Shown here piece by piece: positions 1-11,300 of a stretch of DNA of 64,000 nucleotides (positions are counted from its first letter, which is position 1; every line of letters starts with the position of its first letter). The notes beneath the pieces were generated by a model. It saw only the letters and a program-made list of their open reading frames with translations. It had not been told where the DNA came from and made no database searches. Location of the stretch: assembly GCA_029721435.1 (NCBI GenBank), contig CM056577.1, positions 28,103,719 to 28,167,718 of the forward strand. Direction: 5' to 3'. Source of the stretch: Gymnothorax reevesii. Lineage: Eukaryota > Chordata > Actinopteri > Anguilliformes > Muraenidae. Made by a program: the position numbers and the translations under genes.

Positions 1-2244
1 GCTAAAATGGCAGTATGTTTACAAATTAGCCAGCACCCCAATGTTGTTGATTCTTTGGTGAATAAGGACAATACATGTGTGTGATTTATTTATTTATTCT
101 TTTAACCAATGCCCATTTGAGTATATTTATATTCATGCTTGCACTGTGCAGTCCAGAAATACAGTAGTTGGACAGTATCAATAGATGGAAAAAAAAATTT
201 AAATTCCTACGCAATTTAATTGAAATGGGTAAACAATACCTGGAAATTCATGAAGGCTGTCTCTATCTGCTGGAGTCCTGACTTAAAAAGCAAAACTTTT
301 TGCCGCTGTCCAAACACTTACAGACGGCTTTAAGAGCGCACTTCTGTGAGTAAGTGAGCAGTGAGTGCAGTCAGGCCTGAGAGAGAACAATGCTAAATGC
401 TCATCTCTCTCAGGACTACAAAAGGTCATGTTTTTTAACAATGGATTTTGATGCTGCATAGGACGGTACAAATGGGAAATGCGTTTTAAAAGGCTGCGGT
501 GCAGCGGAGCAACATTTATATTTAATACGATGATGGATTTTCCTTCCCACAGAAGTGCTTTTTCTTATTAAAATAACCATTGTTCTGATCTAATGCTGGG
601 TACACACAGAATTTCACAACTGTCAAACTAGAGGAGCATTTTTTAAATTCTCTGTGCATATTTTGCATAGTAAAATGGGACATGGTCTCCTTTTGTTAAA
701 TGACTTAACTGTTCCGTGAAGATATTATACCCATTTTCATTCTGGGAAAAAAGTTAAAATTTTTGGTGAATATTCTAACAATGTCTTGTTTTAGTCAATT
801 AAAATACAGAGAAACATGGAGAGAAACCAGTCTCACCCTGTAACTGCAACTGTATCTTCCAAGATATCTATGTATTTATTTATTTCATTTTATTTTTCTT
901 TCGCTGCCAAAAATTATTCTTACCTCAGCTTGCTCCACGGTGAGAACATTCACGACCAAATAAAATTCTTTAACCCCTTAAACTCTGATTTTTGCTTTAG
1001 TTCCCCCTGATGTACTGTCGGTTGAAATTTAGCATTTTTTTCCTCCACATTTTGCAAGATAGTGCCATATACTTATTCTGTATCTGCTGGTTTCAATGCT
1101 TCACTGTAGCTACATCAGTCTTATAATCGGTGAAATATTCAAACCAGGACACCATGTTTTTATAGCCTCAGCATTGCATCAAATAGAGAATATCTGGACC
1201 TTACACATCGTTTTAAACCATTTTCCTGTAATTTAGCGAGACATATTTGGTATTGTTGGAAACCTTGGGATCTCCACTCAAATTTAAAATGGACCTTACA
1301 GTAAGTTCCTCAGGTTTGAATACAGCAGCTCCATTTGAGGAACCCACATATGGGATCAGTAGAGATGAAGAGATTAATACTGAAAAACATTAGATGTGAC
1401 CTTTTCGAAAGTCACCATCGGCTTGGAAATGTCACTTAGTTAAGCACATATGCACAAGACCAGGCTCCAGGTCCTGTTAATGAGACTCACAGCACTCAGA
1501 CTGTGGAAGACACAGATCAATTGCAGGCTGATATTACCTCTCTATGATTCAAATGGTGAGCTGAATTCCAAAGGGCACTTTCTCCTATAATTCAAACTCT
1601 ATGCATAGCCATGCATGACCTTTGACACAGAAGGAACATTTTCTCATTTTAATGCGACACTGTACGTCTGACCAACCTCTGCAGTTTGTTCGCTGTGGGT
1701 ATCTCAGAATTGATAGTCATTTGTAACACGATTTGGCGCTCAACATGAAGATAATATGTAAAACAATGACTGCATTCTAATCCCTTTATAAGTACATCAA
1801 CACGCAAGATAAAATGGTGATCAGCATTATTAGTCTGAGTGAAATCCTTCAGAGGAAATAGAAAAGTTGCCGTTACACTAAGGTGTCTGTGTATAATATT
1901 TTTTGCCCCAAGCTCTGGTATCATGGGACATTTCCTATAATATTTACTATTGATTGCACTGGGCTTGTCACATTTAATATGCAGGCGTTAATATACAGTA
2001 GTAAATAACCAATTTTCTCATTGAAAAGCAAATCACAGCCTAGAAATCGAAGCCAGCACACTCATGAGACTTCAACGAAATTTTGGTTCTGAGCACTGGA
2101 TCGAGGGAAACTGTATCCCATTCCTGTTCTGAATGTACTGTAATAACTTGAATTTGGAAATAGTTTCTCTGTGCCTAAGACTTTACTGTGAGATGTGGGG
2201 TCCTGTTCTAATGAGGTTCGGTGGCAAAAAAACAAAAAAGTTAT
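1..2244. other. Intergenic, nothing recognised
   Basis: AT-rich sequence with many stops in all six frames. The only ORFs are under 100 codons and show no domain, no codon bias and no flanking splice signals that would make exons. I see no tandem array or inverted termini. It is treated as intergenic or deep intronic DNA. Confidence 0.6.
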
Positions 2245-2564
2245 TGTGATGGTCCTGCTCTGCAGTCCCTCCCCCTTGCTCCCTGCACCTCCACTTCAGC
2301 GAGCCACACCTGTTGCTCGTTGAGGTGGAGGTGCAGTGGAGAGTATTTAAGGACTGCACTGCCTATTTGGCAGTGCAGTTGCATTCTGATTCCTGGAGCC
2401 CTGACATGGTTTGCCGCTGCTCTCCTGTTTTTTAAAGCTTTTTATTAAAGTTTTTATTATATTTTTGCACTCAGCCTGTGCGTGTCGGTCCCTTTCCCCT
2501 CTCGGTTCATGGTCCCTGTGCCCGCCAGCTTCTTGCCTTCTGCTGGCGGGACCAAACCATGACA
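2245..2564 (+). mobile_element. Solo LTR, family 'LTR-A', copy 1
   Basis: A 320-bp unit that begins TG and ends CA and is flanked by a perfect 5-bp duplication (GTTAT at 2240-2244 and 2565-2569), the hallmark of retroviral-type integration. Inside are the family's characteristic blocks: a C-rich start (GCAGTCCCTCCCCC), a pair of complementary CACCTCCAC / GTGGAGGTG segments around 2288-2335 that can form a hairpin, a TATTTAAGG promoter-like word near 2344, an AT-rich stretch with ATTAAA words, and a 3' part with CTCAGCCTGTG and a CCCGCCAGC / GCTGGCGGG hairpin. Related copies lie at 24181-25522 (split), 33965-34292 and 45944-46283. There is no internal coding region, so this is a solo LTR left by recombination. 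The retroelement class (Gypsy, ERV or other) cannot be told from the LTR alone. Confidence 0.85.
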
Positions 2565-2594
2565 GTTATCTGCACAGAAAAGAGAAATACTTAT

Positions 2595-2619
2595 GTATAT
2601 ATATATATATATATATATA
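2595..2619. repeat. (TA)n microsatellite
   Basis: About 11 consecutive TA dinucleotides, 30 bp downstream of the solo LTR. Confidence 0.9.
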
Positions 2620-3881
2620 GTTATTTGGCATTGCTGAAATTAATTACTTTTCTTAAACCAGAGAATGATCAATTAGTTTGAAGCTTACTCAATTATTGTG
2701 CTGTATATCAAAGTCTTCCTTAAGCATTCCTACTCATCAGAACTAATAACATATCATATTTCTTTTTTATACTGCAATGTCTTGAAACTTATCAATGCAA
2801 TCTTAACAATCCAACTAATTAGTTTTGTTAGTCCATGGTACTACTGGTGTATATCTAATACTTTTCGGATAACAACATAAATATATAGTTCTATAAGTAT
2901 TTCATTCATTAGTAAATGAAAATAAATTTACATTCAGTTCTCCAAGTATTTCATTTATTGATTGAAATAAAAATCTGTAGTCACATGCATGGAAAAATTT
3001 AAAAAGCGTTTCAAAATTAAACTTAAATCTATCAGAAAAGCCGTCTGTCCTCTAAATGGGCGGACTGATTATAGTCAAACTGTAAAAGTCCAATGTCTAT
3101 TTATTTATTGGATTGACAGAGATTACTGGGGGGGGGGACTTATGACATCTCATTGACACCTCTCCTTCTTCGCGTCTCTGTTTGCACTAACGTTTCCAAG
3201 GAAATGTGCAAGGTTTGACTGTTTGTGAGGTCGTTTCAGGAAAGAGAAAAGATGGAGGGGTGAAATAAAAGAGAGGATTTCACGTCTGGGCTTTCGATCT
3301 CACACTGAAGCCTATCCCGTGTCCTCGGAGGTGGGGGAAAATTAAATGCTTTCCTGCAGTACCTCACTTGACAATCAATAAATTAAAATCGTAATGGGGG
3401 CCTCTCGGATTGCACCGCAAACAAGTCATGAATATTGAATGATTTCTGTCACCGGATCGCTCTCTTGACATTGATGGCAACCTCTGTGCGCAAGGATTTA
3501 GCAACTCTCCCTTTCTGTCTAAACTTGACAACGGTCTCCTAGACTGGTCTGGCCTGGTTCCCATCATTCAATTTAGCCTTAATGCTCCGTCTCAAATTAA
3601 ATTTCAGTGTCTGTTTGTTCCTTGCCAACAGCCTGGCTTGGTCAATAAAACGAAATGCTCAAAAAAATAAGCCAGAGATGGCACTTGAATTTTAGTGTGT
3701 ATTTTTAAGCCTTTACCCTTAAAGTCATCTAGTGTACAGGGATATGTCTTGGAGCTCTGGGCCACTTGGAGGAAAACTGCTGTACCCTGCCCTGTTTGTC
3801 CCTATCCTGACCCCGTAGTCCTCTTGAGTCTGCTATTCCCCCTAGTTTTTGGTATCTCACCCCTTACAGCCATGCTTTGTT
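2620..3881. other. Intergenic, nothing recognised
   Basis: Unremarkable AT-rich sequence with a short poly-G run near 3130. There is no ORF with family features and no repeat boundaries. Confidence 0.55.
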
Positions 3882-3901
3882 CCTTAATTCAGTGGTCTTA
3901 A

Positions 3902-4052
3902 GCTGCTTTCACACTGGACGCAAAGCAAATTTTTCGCACGACAGATTACATTCAAAGTCAATGCAAAGACGCGAATATTCGCGTCTTTGCATTGACTTTA
4001 AATGTAATCTGTCATGCGAAAAATTCATTTCACGTCCAGTGTGAAAGTAGCT
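3902..4052. mobile_element. Palindromic MITE at a TTAA target site
   Basis: A near-perfect 151-bp palindrome centred between 3976 and 3977 (GCGAATATTCGC). The arms carry CTTTCACACTGGACG, a gap, and GATTACATT-AAGTCAATGCAAAGACGCG. TTAA flanks both sides (3898-3901 and 4053-4056). The copy sits inside the left arm of the hAT-type element, and the right arm of that element (around 6075-6090) supplies the uninterrupted site, confirming a clean insertion. TTAA targets are used by piggyBac and Kolobok elements; I cannot tell which mobilised this one. A half copy lies at 13541-13625. Confidence 0.85.
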
Positions 4053-4949
4053 TTAAATGTCGTTCTTGGGGACCCACTGTGTAAGCTGGTTTTTGTTCCA
4101 ATCACAATTGTAATCATGGGATTTTGACAAGCTGTTATTGTCTTAATTAGGTGTTTTTCATGTTTAGAGTTGTTAATTACTCTATAGCCAAATGTTACAT
4201 AGAAACATCCATACATGCAATGAAGAATAAAATACAGTAGAAGATAGTGTGTTTATTTACTGCAAGCATTTCAAGTAATGTAACATTTCACACTGATCAA
4301 ATTAGACACTGAGATAATCAGTAAACCTAAAATTAGGCTGCTGGACACAACTGTTTCAAGTTATTTCAAAAACCTTCCAGTGAACTTAATTTGATAAACT
4401 TAACACAAACTGGTTTTACTCTTTACCATTTGTTAGTTGAATGAATTTGTCAAGATGTCCCAATTAGTTTTCACCAATTAGGAGCCAGCTGCATCTTTAG
4501 TTTGATTGGATACATTGTTTTCTCTCATTTTATGCTGTTATTTCCAATACATAGCAATGTGGCTATGGTATTTTTTAATGCCCATATGATATCCTCTTTT
4601 AACTTTTGTGTCAAGAGCACAAATAACTGCTCTAAACATGAAATGAACTTAAGAGAAACAAGTGGTGCCAGGCACAACAAACCCCGCCCCTCACACATAC
4701 TTTCACTCACTTGAACAAAATTCAATAGGGATCTAATCTGGGTCAGTGGCAATCTCTAAACCAAATTTGGGGTGAGTCTGGCCATTAGTTTTGGAGCTAG
4801 AATGTTAACAAAGAAACACACAAACACATAAATGAAAGGTCATTCATATAATAACGACTTGCTGGAGTCATGCACAGATCTCTGAAACAGAATGAACGGA
4901 ATGGAGTTGTTTTCTCTAGCTCTCTAGCTGTAATAGTAGAGAGGTTATG

Positions 4950-5810
4950 AACCGAAATGTGTTTTTGACCTTTCTGGTGAGCCTGACCTTAACCTTTGAT
5001 CTTTGGCCTTGAAAAGAGACTGGTCTCTAGCCGCAAGGCTAGTCAATGTTGTCACCAAGCTTGGTGAAGATAATCTGAAAATTGTGGCTTGTAGAATCCA
5101 CACAAACAGACAGGCAAAAAAAATAAACCAAAATAGAGGTGATCTCGAACTTTTACCTAGATTCTTCAAAATAGTGCAGTGCTTAGGTCAGATAACACAG
5201 GCCTTGAGTTTATCAACAAATTATGCACTTGGTTTGAAGTGTGTAGACCAATTAGATGCGAAGCTATGGCCACTTATGAGTCTTTGACATTTTGTGTGAC
5301 CTTGACCTTTGATGTAGATTCATCAAAATAGTTTAGTACCTAGGTCAAGTAACATAAACAACAATATGCACTTGATTTGAAGTCTCAACGATGATTAGAA
5401 CCAAAGATATGGCTTCTTATTTGTTTTTGACCTTTTGTGTAACCTTGACCTTTGACTTAGATTTCCAGGTCAAATAATAAAGACCTTTCGTTTATGAACA
5501 ATATGCACATGGTTTGAAGTATCCAGGACGTTAGAACCGAAGATATGGCTTCCTATGTGTTTTTGACCTTTTGTGTGACCCTGACCTTAACCTTTGATCT
5601 AGATTAATCAAAATAGTACAGTTCTTAGGTCAAGTAACATTGACCTTTTGTTTATCAACAATATGAACTTGGTTTGAAGTCTGTACAACAGTTAGAACCG
5701 AAGATATGGCTAAAGTGCACACAAACAGACAGACAAAAAAATAAACCAAAAAAGAAGGTGACCTTGAACTTTTTCCTAGATTCACCAAAATTTTGCAGCC
5801 CATGCCCAAT
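4950..5810. repeat. Diverged tandem repeat with TGACCTTGACCTTTGA words
   Basis: About five to six degenerate units of roughly 130-165 bp. Each unit has GTTTTTGACCTTTTGTGTGACCT-type text, then TGACCTTTGATCTAGATT, then ATCAAAATAGT, AGGTCAAGTAACAT, an ATGCACTTGGTTTGAAGT block and GAACCGAAGATATGGCT. An ACACAAACAGACAG-AAAAAATAAACCAAA block closes the series twice (about 5097-5135 and 5720-5753). The whole array is internal to the hAT-type element. The repeated TGACCT/AGGTCA half-sites resemble nuclear-receptor binding words; any function is speculative. Confidence 0.75.
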
Positions 5811-6099
5811 GCCTATCCTATGTTGATCATGAAATATGAGCTAAATTGAGCTGAAACTGTGGACGCCATAGTGCAAACAAACAAACAAACAATCAAGCAA
5901 ACAGAGTGATATACTTGCAAATCCAAGATTACGGCAAGTTACAAACCAAACCAAAAACAATACCTCTTGCCCTCATCCTTTGGCTGGGGTGGGGTAATCA
6001 ACAGCTTGTCAAAATCCTGCAATTACAATTGTGGTTGGTACAAAAACCAGCTTACACGGTAGGTCCCCAGGAATGACGTTGAAGACCACTACCCTAATT

Positions 6100-6201
6100 A
6101 GTTATCATTGTATAGGCCTGTCAGTTCCCTTCATTACCTGCCAGTACACTGTTATTTGTTCTTGTGGCTGAGTTGCTCTTTGACTTCTATTTGTTTCCTT
6201 A
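6100..6201. other. Short intergenic gap between two transposons
   Basis: About 100 bp of ordinary sequence separates the hAT-type element from the PIF/Harbinger-like element. Confidence 0.6.
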
Positions 6202-7211
6202 GGGGCTATTTACAATTGATCGTGCGTGTCTACGTGAACTGCGTGTTCTACGGGCGACCCGAATTCTACGGCCAAAACTGACCCGCAGACCGATCGTGGC
6301 GCACGCAGCTAATTTTTCTGGTCGTACAGGGTAAGTACTTGTTCAATACGTGCCACTTACATGAAGCTGGCGTGATCTGCGAAATCGGTGACGATCAGGG
6401 ATCTTTTCACACGCACGTGGGACGTGATGCTCGCAAGTGGAGAGTACTTAACATGCACGCGCGATTCAAGTGGCAAGTAATGCAGACGTACGGACGTCGA
6501 CGACAAGGCGCAAGTGAGTGTGGAGTACATGTTCTACGTGGCCAGTGCGGGTTGGGGTACTATTTAAAAATGCTGATGTAACAGGACTCAGCATCATTTG
6601 TCATCTTCATTCGTGCTGGTATCCTTGACTGAAGCTGGTGATTTCTTGGATCTCCTGGGTGGCATTTTCACAGCTGTTCAAGAACTGGCAAATGACCGGG
6701 TTTAAATAACCCGCACGTGCAAGTACTTGCCACATGCGTGCGCTGCGTGAGACGTACGGCCGACCTGCTTGCTCCGCCAGTGTCGTGCGTGGAAAGTAAG
6801 TCAGTTTTGCGCTACCCGGACGACAGAAGTGCTTACCACGTGCGTGGCACTTGCGTGGGTGTATATTCATATGCTTACAATATTAAAAATATTTTAAAAT
6901 TCTTGATATATGATTCATTTTGAATTAATTTTAATGGAATTTTCCCCATAAAACCCTATATATATCTACAGCACACGCACTTGTGACGTACTTGCCATGT
7001 ACTTGGAGTGGACTATTTTCGACTGATCGCTGCGTGCACCGTGGAATTAATTTGCAGACCAATTCTTTTGCTACGGGCGGTTCTACGTACCCTGCGGCCA
7101 GCAAAACACGCACGTGTCACGTACTCGCTACATCGAGCACGCAGTCATTTTTCCCAAATTTCGCACGTAAGTTGCACGTAGACGCCCGTACGTTCAAATG
7201 TAAATCCCCCT
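6202..7211. mobile_element. PIF/Harbinger-like non-autonomous element, CpG-rich
   Basis: The left end (GGGGCTATTTACAATTGA) and the inverted right end (GGGGGATTTACATTTGAACG) match over about 40 bp including GTCTACGTG-AACT. TTA lies just outside each end (6199-6201 and 7212-7214), fitting the 3-bp TWA duplication of PIF/Harbinger elements. The roughly 1-kb interior is unusually rich in CpG and in repeated words such as ACGTGC, GTACTTGCCAC and TGCGTG in both orientations. ORFs in it (for example 6607-6870 on the minus strand and the start of 6983-7483) have no recognisable domain and are by-products of this composition. Confidence 0.65.
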
Positions 7212-7214
7212 TTA

Positions 7215-7949
7215 GTTGCCCATTTGCCACTAATTTTCTAAATTTTTTTTGTCATTCCTTTCGCTTTTTGATCCTGTATCCATTCTTGTATTCTGTTATC
7301 CTGGAACCTGGAAATGAGAACTTTGGCCCTGGCTCAACACTTGGGTCAGTCATTTTGCATCCACATGACTCGGTGCGGGAATCATCACCACCTTTCACAC
7401 TGCCAACGATGACCCATCCATCTACAGAACAAATTCTGCATTTCAGTCTTTGCTTATTGTGCTGTTTTTCAGCGGAGGATTGATATTAGATTCTCCTTGT
7501 TCAGACTCAAAGATCAGAGCATAAATGACATCGAAAATCCATGAAAGTGTTTTGATGTCTCAAATTTACATTCTAGGAGGTAAAAATCATCTCACTGGGG
7601 TTCCGCGGAGCACTTCTGAACATCTCTTTGTATTTATCTGTATCATGACTGCAGAACAAAAGAGCCGCCAGGCCCCACAACTCTAATATTAAACATGTAT
7701 TTGTATTATTTAATGGTAATCTAATGTAATATTTTATGGGGTTGATTATGACTCATTATTGATACTGCATGTCATTAAGATGGGAGTATTTACCTCAAGG
7801 GATATACTTTAGGGTGCAGTGGTGTAGTTCCAGCAAACTCAGAATGCAAAACCTCCCGCTGAACAACATTAAAAATAAAATTATGTAGATGTAATTTACT
7901 ATACATCTCTGGAATCAAACAGGAAGTCTTCATCTTAATGTTCTATATC
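7215..7949. other. Intergenic, nothing recognised
   Basis: No repeat termini, gene or RNA recognised. The end of a 166-codon ORF that starts inside the upstream transposon runs to 7483, but it has no domain and is considered chance. Confidence 0.5.
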
Positions 7950-8345
7950 TTGTCATCACTTTGTGATGCAGTATCCACCAGTGTAACTGAGGATTAATGG
8001 GCTGTATACATCGTACACAAATTCCTGTCTCAGTAATTTTCAATGAAAAGAGCATGACAAGCAAATTTCTGCCAGGTGCTCCTTGGTGAGCGAAACTCGT
8101 TTTCGCGAAAACCGCCCTGCTGATGTACGATTCATGTGCGTGTTCAGTGCTGTCTCATGTGTCGTAGTTGTCAGATACAGCATCCACCGGTACAACTGCA
8201 GACACTCGCTAAAGTGTATTTAATTTTAAACGTAATGAGGGGTGACAAGCAAATTTCCAGGTCCACATTGGCGAAGCGGCAAGCGAAACTCGTTCTCTAG
8301 AAAACAGCCGCACTGGTGCGGAACTCATGGATTCGCAGGCAAGTG
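7950..8345. repeat. Two-copy tandem duplication, about 205-bp period
   Basis: Copy 1 (about 7950-8160) and copy 2 (about 8164-8345) share, in the same order, CAG-ATCCACC-GT--AACTG, then TGACAAGCAAATTTC, then GCGAAACTCGTT and AAAAC-GCC. The copies are diverged, with small indels. There is no coding potential. The origin could be local duplication of unique DNA or two units of an unknown satellite. Confidence 0.6.
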
Positions 8346-11300
8346 GAAGATTTCGGCATATAAGAGATCAGCTCAGTTCCCGACTGTTCGCTGAGGAGCT
8401 GTTCCAAGCAAAGTCTCACAGATGGGAGGCGTAGTGATTTGCTGATACAGTACTGGCTGTTCGTTGGCACACCATATATTCAGCCTTTCAGACATGCAGG
8501 GCAGGAAGCGTATTTACTGTAATGCATCTATCTTTCGACATGCTCAAATATTGTTTATAGATCTGGCCCCGCCAAACCGACCACAGTATGTGAGAACGAG
8601 AGGGCAGTGCTAACGTTCGCCTGCATCAGCCAAGGCCGTGTCTGAGGGCGGAGTATTGGCCCTTGGTTCCTGTCTCCTAACTCATTCAACTCCTGCGCGC
8701 CTAACCTTGAAAACTTTCCTATTTTTGAAGTTATTGTCCATAACAGAGGTCACAGATCGGTAAAACACCCCCCATCATACACACCACTCACCAGCTCAAG
8801 CCTGCACACTTCACTGCACACTGGCCGGGTTAATCAAAGGATGTTTCTGCTGCTGTCCAGAGAAGAGACATTGTTTATCACTGACCTCCAGCTCCCTCCA
8901 TCCCCCATAACCCCTCCTTCTGTCCTCAGCCAATTCTGTCATGGCAGGAGCCGCTCTCTTTATCAATAACAGCAGATTTTCTCTGGTCCTGCAGGCTGAA
9001 AATGGCTACGGAGCCCGGGAACGTCCGGCAGCTTTGGTTGTTTGGCTGTTCCTTCCAAAATAAAAGCACTGCGAATGTTGGATAGTGTTATACTCTTAAT
9101 TTGTATATTTGGCTTCTGCTAGTACGACTGCAGGCACTACCTCCAGCTCAAAGCAGTACTTCTCATATTTCTAAAGCAGGTTTGCACTGTCTTGTTCCTG
9201 GAGATCAGTCGCTCCTCTCCTGTCTTTATGACGTATATTTCATAAGCAGCTACATATCATGGTGAGCAGCTAATTAATGGAGTCAGACATGTCAAACTCT
9301 AGAACAGGACTTAAATGTGTTCTATGGATAAAGTATGACATAAAAAAATTCTAAAGCATTTCATTTGATATGCAAAGGTGGAGAGTCCCAGTGTAGACAG
9401 TAAAATTTCTGTTGTGATTCTGAATTTAGCCTGCTGAATAATTAGCAAACAATTCGTAATTAATCTACCTTCTGGTTGTAAAATTGAGCCCAAAAGCAAA
9501 TGTAGATGTTTTGAACAAAATGCAGGGGAGGACTTATAGCTTTGAAACAGGATTGTCATCCATCTGGTGATGAAGCTGGAGAATGACGTGTCATTTTGAG
9601 GCCATCTGACAGTACGGAGGAGAAAGAAAGCGGCATTGTGTTGCGCATGGACATTCTCTCCTTAAATTAGTCAGGGGAAAAGAGCAGGGGAAAGAATTGA
9701 ACAATAAACGCACAAACTTAAATAAAATGGCCTTATGACGTGTAAACAGCAAACCAATAATATCTGTAAACAGTGTGAAAAGTCACACTTCGACATTTGG
9801 TGGAGGGAATGAAATATTTTGGATGTAGTGCTCAGCTAGCTGCCACCTGCAGACGAGGAACACTCACACTGAGAGGAAACTGCTCACCTGCTAGGCTCAG
9901 TCGTTTACGTGTCATTACCAAATGGACGCCACGCTGCGCGCTCCTGCTCTCTCGTACAAACCTCCGCCCTGCAACAGGAAGAGGCATCACTGCAATCCCC
10001 GCTCCATGTTATTTGAATAATGTTTTAAATTTTGTAACTGCCATGTCTCTAACGGAACAATGTTATTTTGCAAAACATAATGCATAATATAATTTTTATT
10101 GCAGCTAGACTTTCATTTCTCAATGGAATGGGTTGGGTTTGAACATAATTTTGAGCAAATATGCCTTAGAATTGTGGCATTAGCGTCCACCTAATTTTCA
10201 TATAAGTCACAGGCTTCTTGAAGGCAGTGTGGTACAGGATGCATGTGAATATGTCATAAAATACAAGCTAATAACCACATTATACATTGTACAACGTAAT
10301 AACTTATACAATCGATGCAGTAAACAGAGTACAAAAGCTGGAGGCCGTAATGAGCACTGCCGCTGCTCGCTTATCTCACTAAAACTCTCGACACCTCCAC
10401 CAGGAACAGTTCCTCCCGAGCTGCTTTGGTTCTTTCTGCCAAAATCGTTATTAATTTGGCACAGATTTGAGGTGTTGAAAAGCCTTACTTGTTTTGTCTC
10501 ATTTTCTCTGGGCCATAAAATGACACCAACTTTTTTTTTTTTTTTGTAGAAGTGTGCAATTAGTGCTGCAAAAGAAAGGGGAAATGTTGTAGTTAAAATG
10601 GCCACATTTCGTGTTATCCTGTTTATTCTGTGCCCTGACAGAGAGGTAATGTGGGCTTTAGCATTGGTCAGTGTCACGCCTGTGGCTTTTTGGCAGGCTC
10701 GTCGTCTCATTGGCCTGCTACTCGGCCCTGACTCACTGTGGCTAACACCCTATGTGGGCGGATCTTGTTAGTTTTGTGAAAATGGCTTGAGGCCATTGAT
10801 TCAGACTTCTTATTTGCTCAAACTCTAGCCTTCTCAATGGGTCAACGTTATATGATGCCACTGGGTTTTCAGAAATATTTTATTGTATATTTGTAAGATG
10901 CTTGTATAATCATGCAACTTGGATGAATTCATGTTTTTTGTTTTTGTTTTTTTTTTGGATTTCACCAAAAGATTTAATTATCGTGATTGTTAGTATTTTT
11001 CTTCTTTTTCGCCATTGTCTTGTGGTAATATGCTTAATGCTCGAAAAATGCAGGCTAAAGGAGGTCATGACCTGATTAGTGCTATAATTGAGTGTTCATA
11101 CAGTAATTGTTTAATTAAAAAAAGTCTGTTAATTTAATCAATGCCTGCTTCATAATGATGAAAGGCCCACATATTGGGCTATAATGGTCAGTGTCATTTC
11201 CTCATCAGGAATGTGATATATTATGGTAAAATAAAAAATTTAAAAAAAGTGCTAATGTCACCATTAAAATGTTAATGAGTATGCCGCTCAGTCATTATTA

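Larger units (their letters stand above)
3890..6091. mobile_element. Non-autonomous hAT-type DNA transposon carrying a tandem-repeat cargo
   Basis: The left arm (3890 to about 4150, once the palindrome at 3902-4052 is removed) and the right arm (about 5998-6091) are inverted copies of each other. Both read AGTGGTCTT, then GTTC(T/C)TGGGGACC, GTGTAAGCTGGTTTTTGT, CACAATTGTAAT and GATTTTGACAAGCTGTT. The flanks are CCTTAATT (3882-3889) and CCCTAATT (6092-6099), an 8-bp duplication matching at 7 of 8 positions. An 8-bp duplication and a CAGTG-type end are typical of hAT elements. There is no transposase; the interior holds the diverged tandem array at 4950-5810. Movement would need a transposase supplied in trans. 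The superfamily is inferred from termini only. Confidence 0.75.

Noticed and set aside
6983..7483. 166-codon ORF on the + strand
   Set aside because: Starts inside the CpG-rich PIF/Harbinger-like element and runs into unrelated flanking DNA. No domain, and its extent is explained by base composition.
10207..10710. 167-codon minus ORF with a 106-codon + ORF on top of it
   Set aside because: Competing frames on both strands, lysine run from a poly-T tract, no recognisable family.
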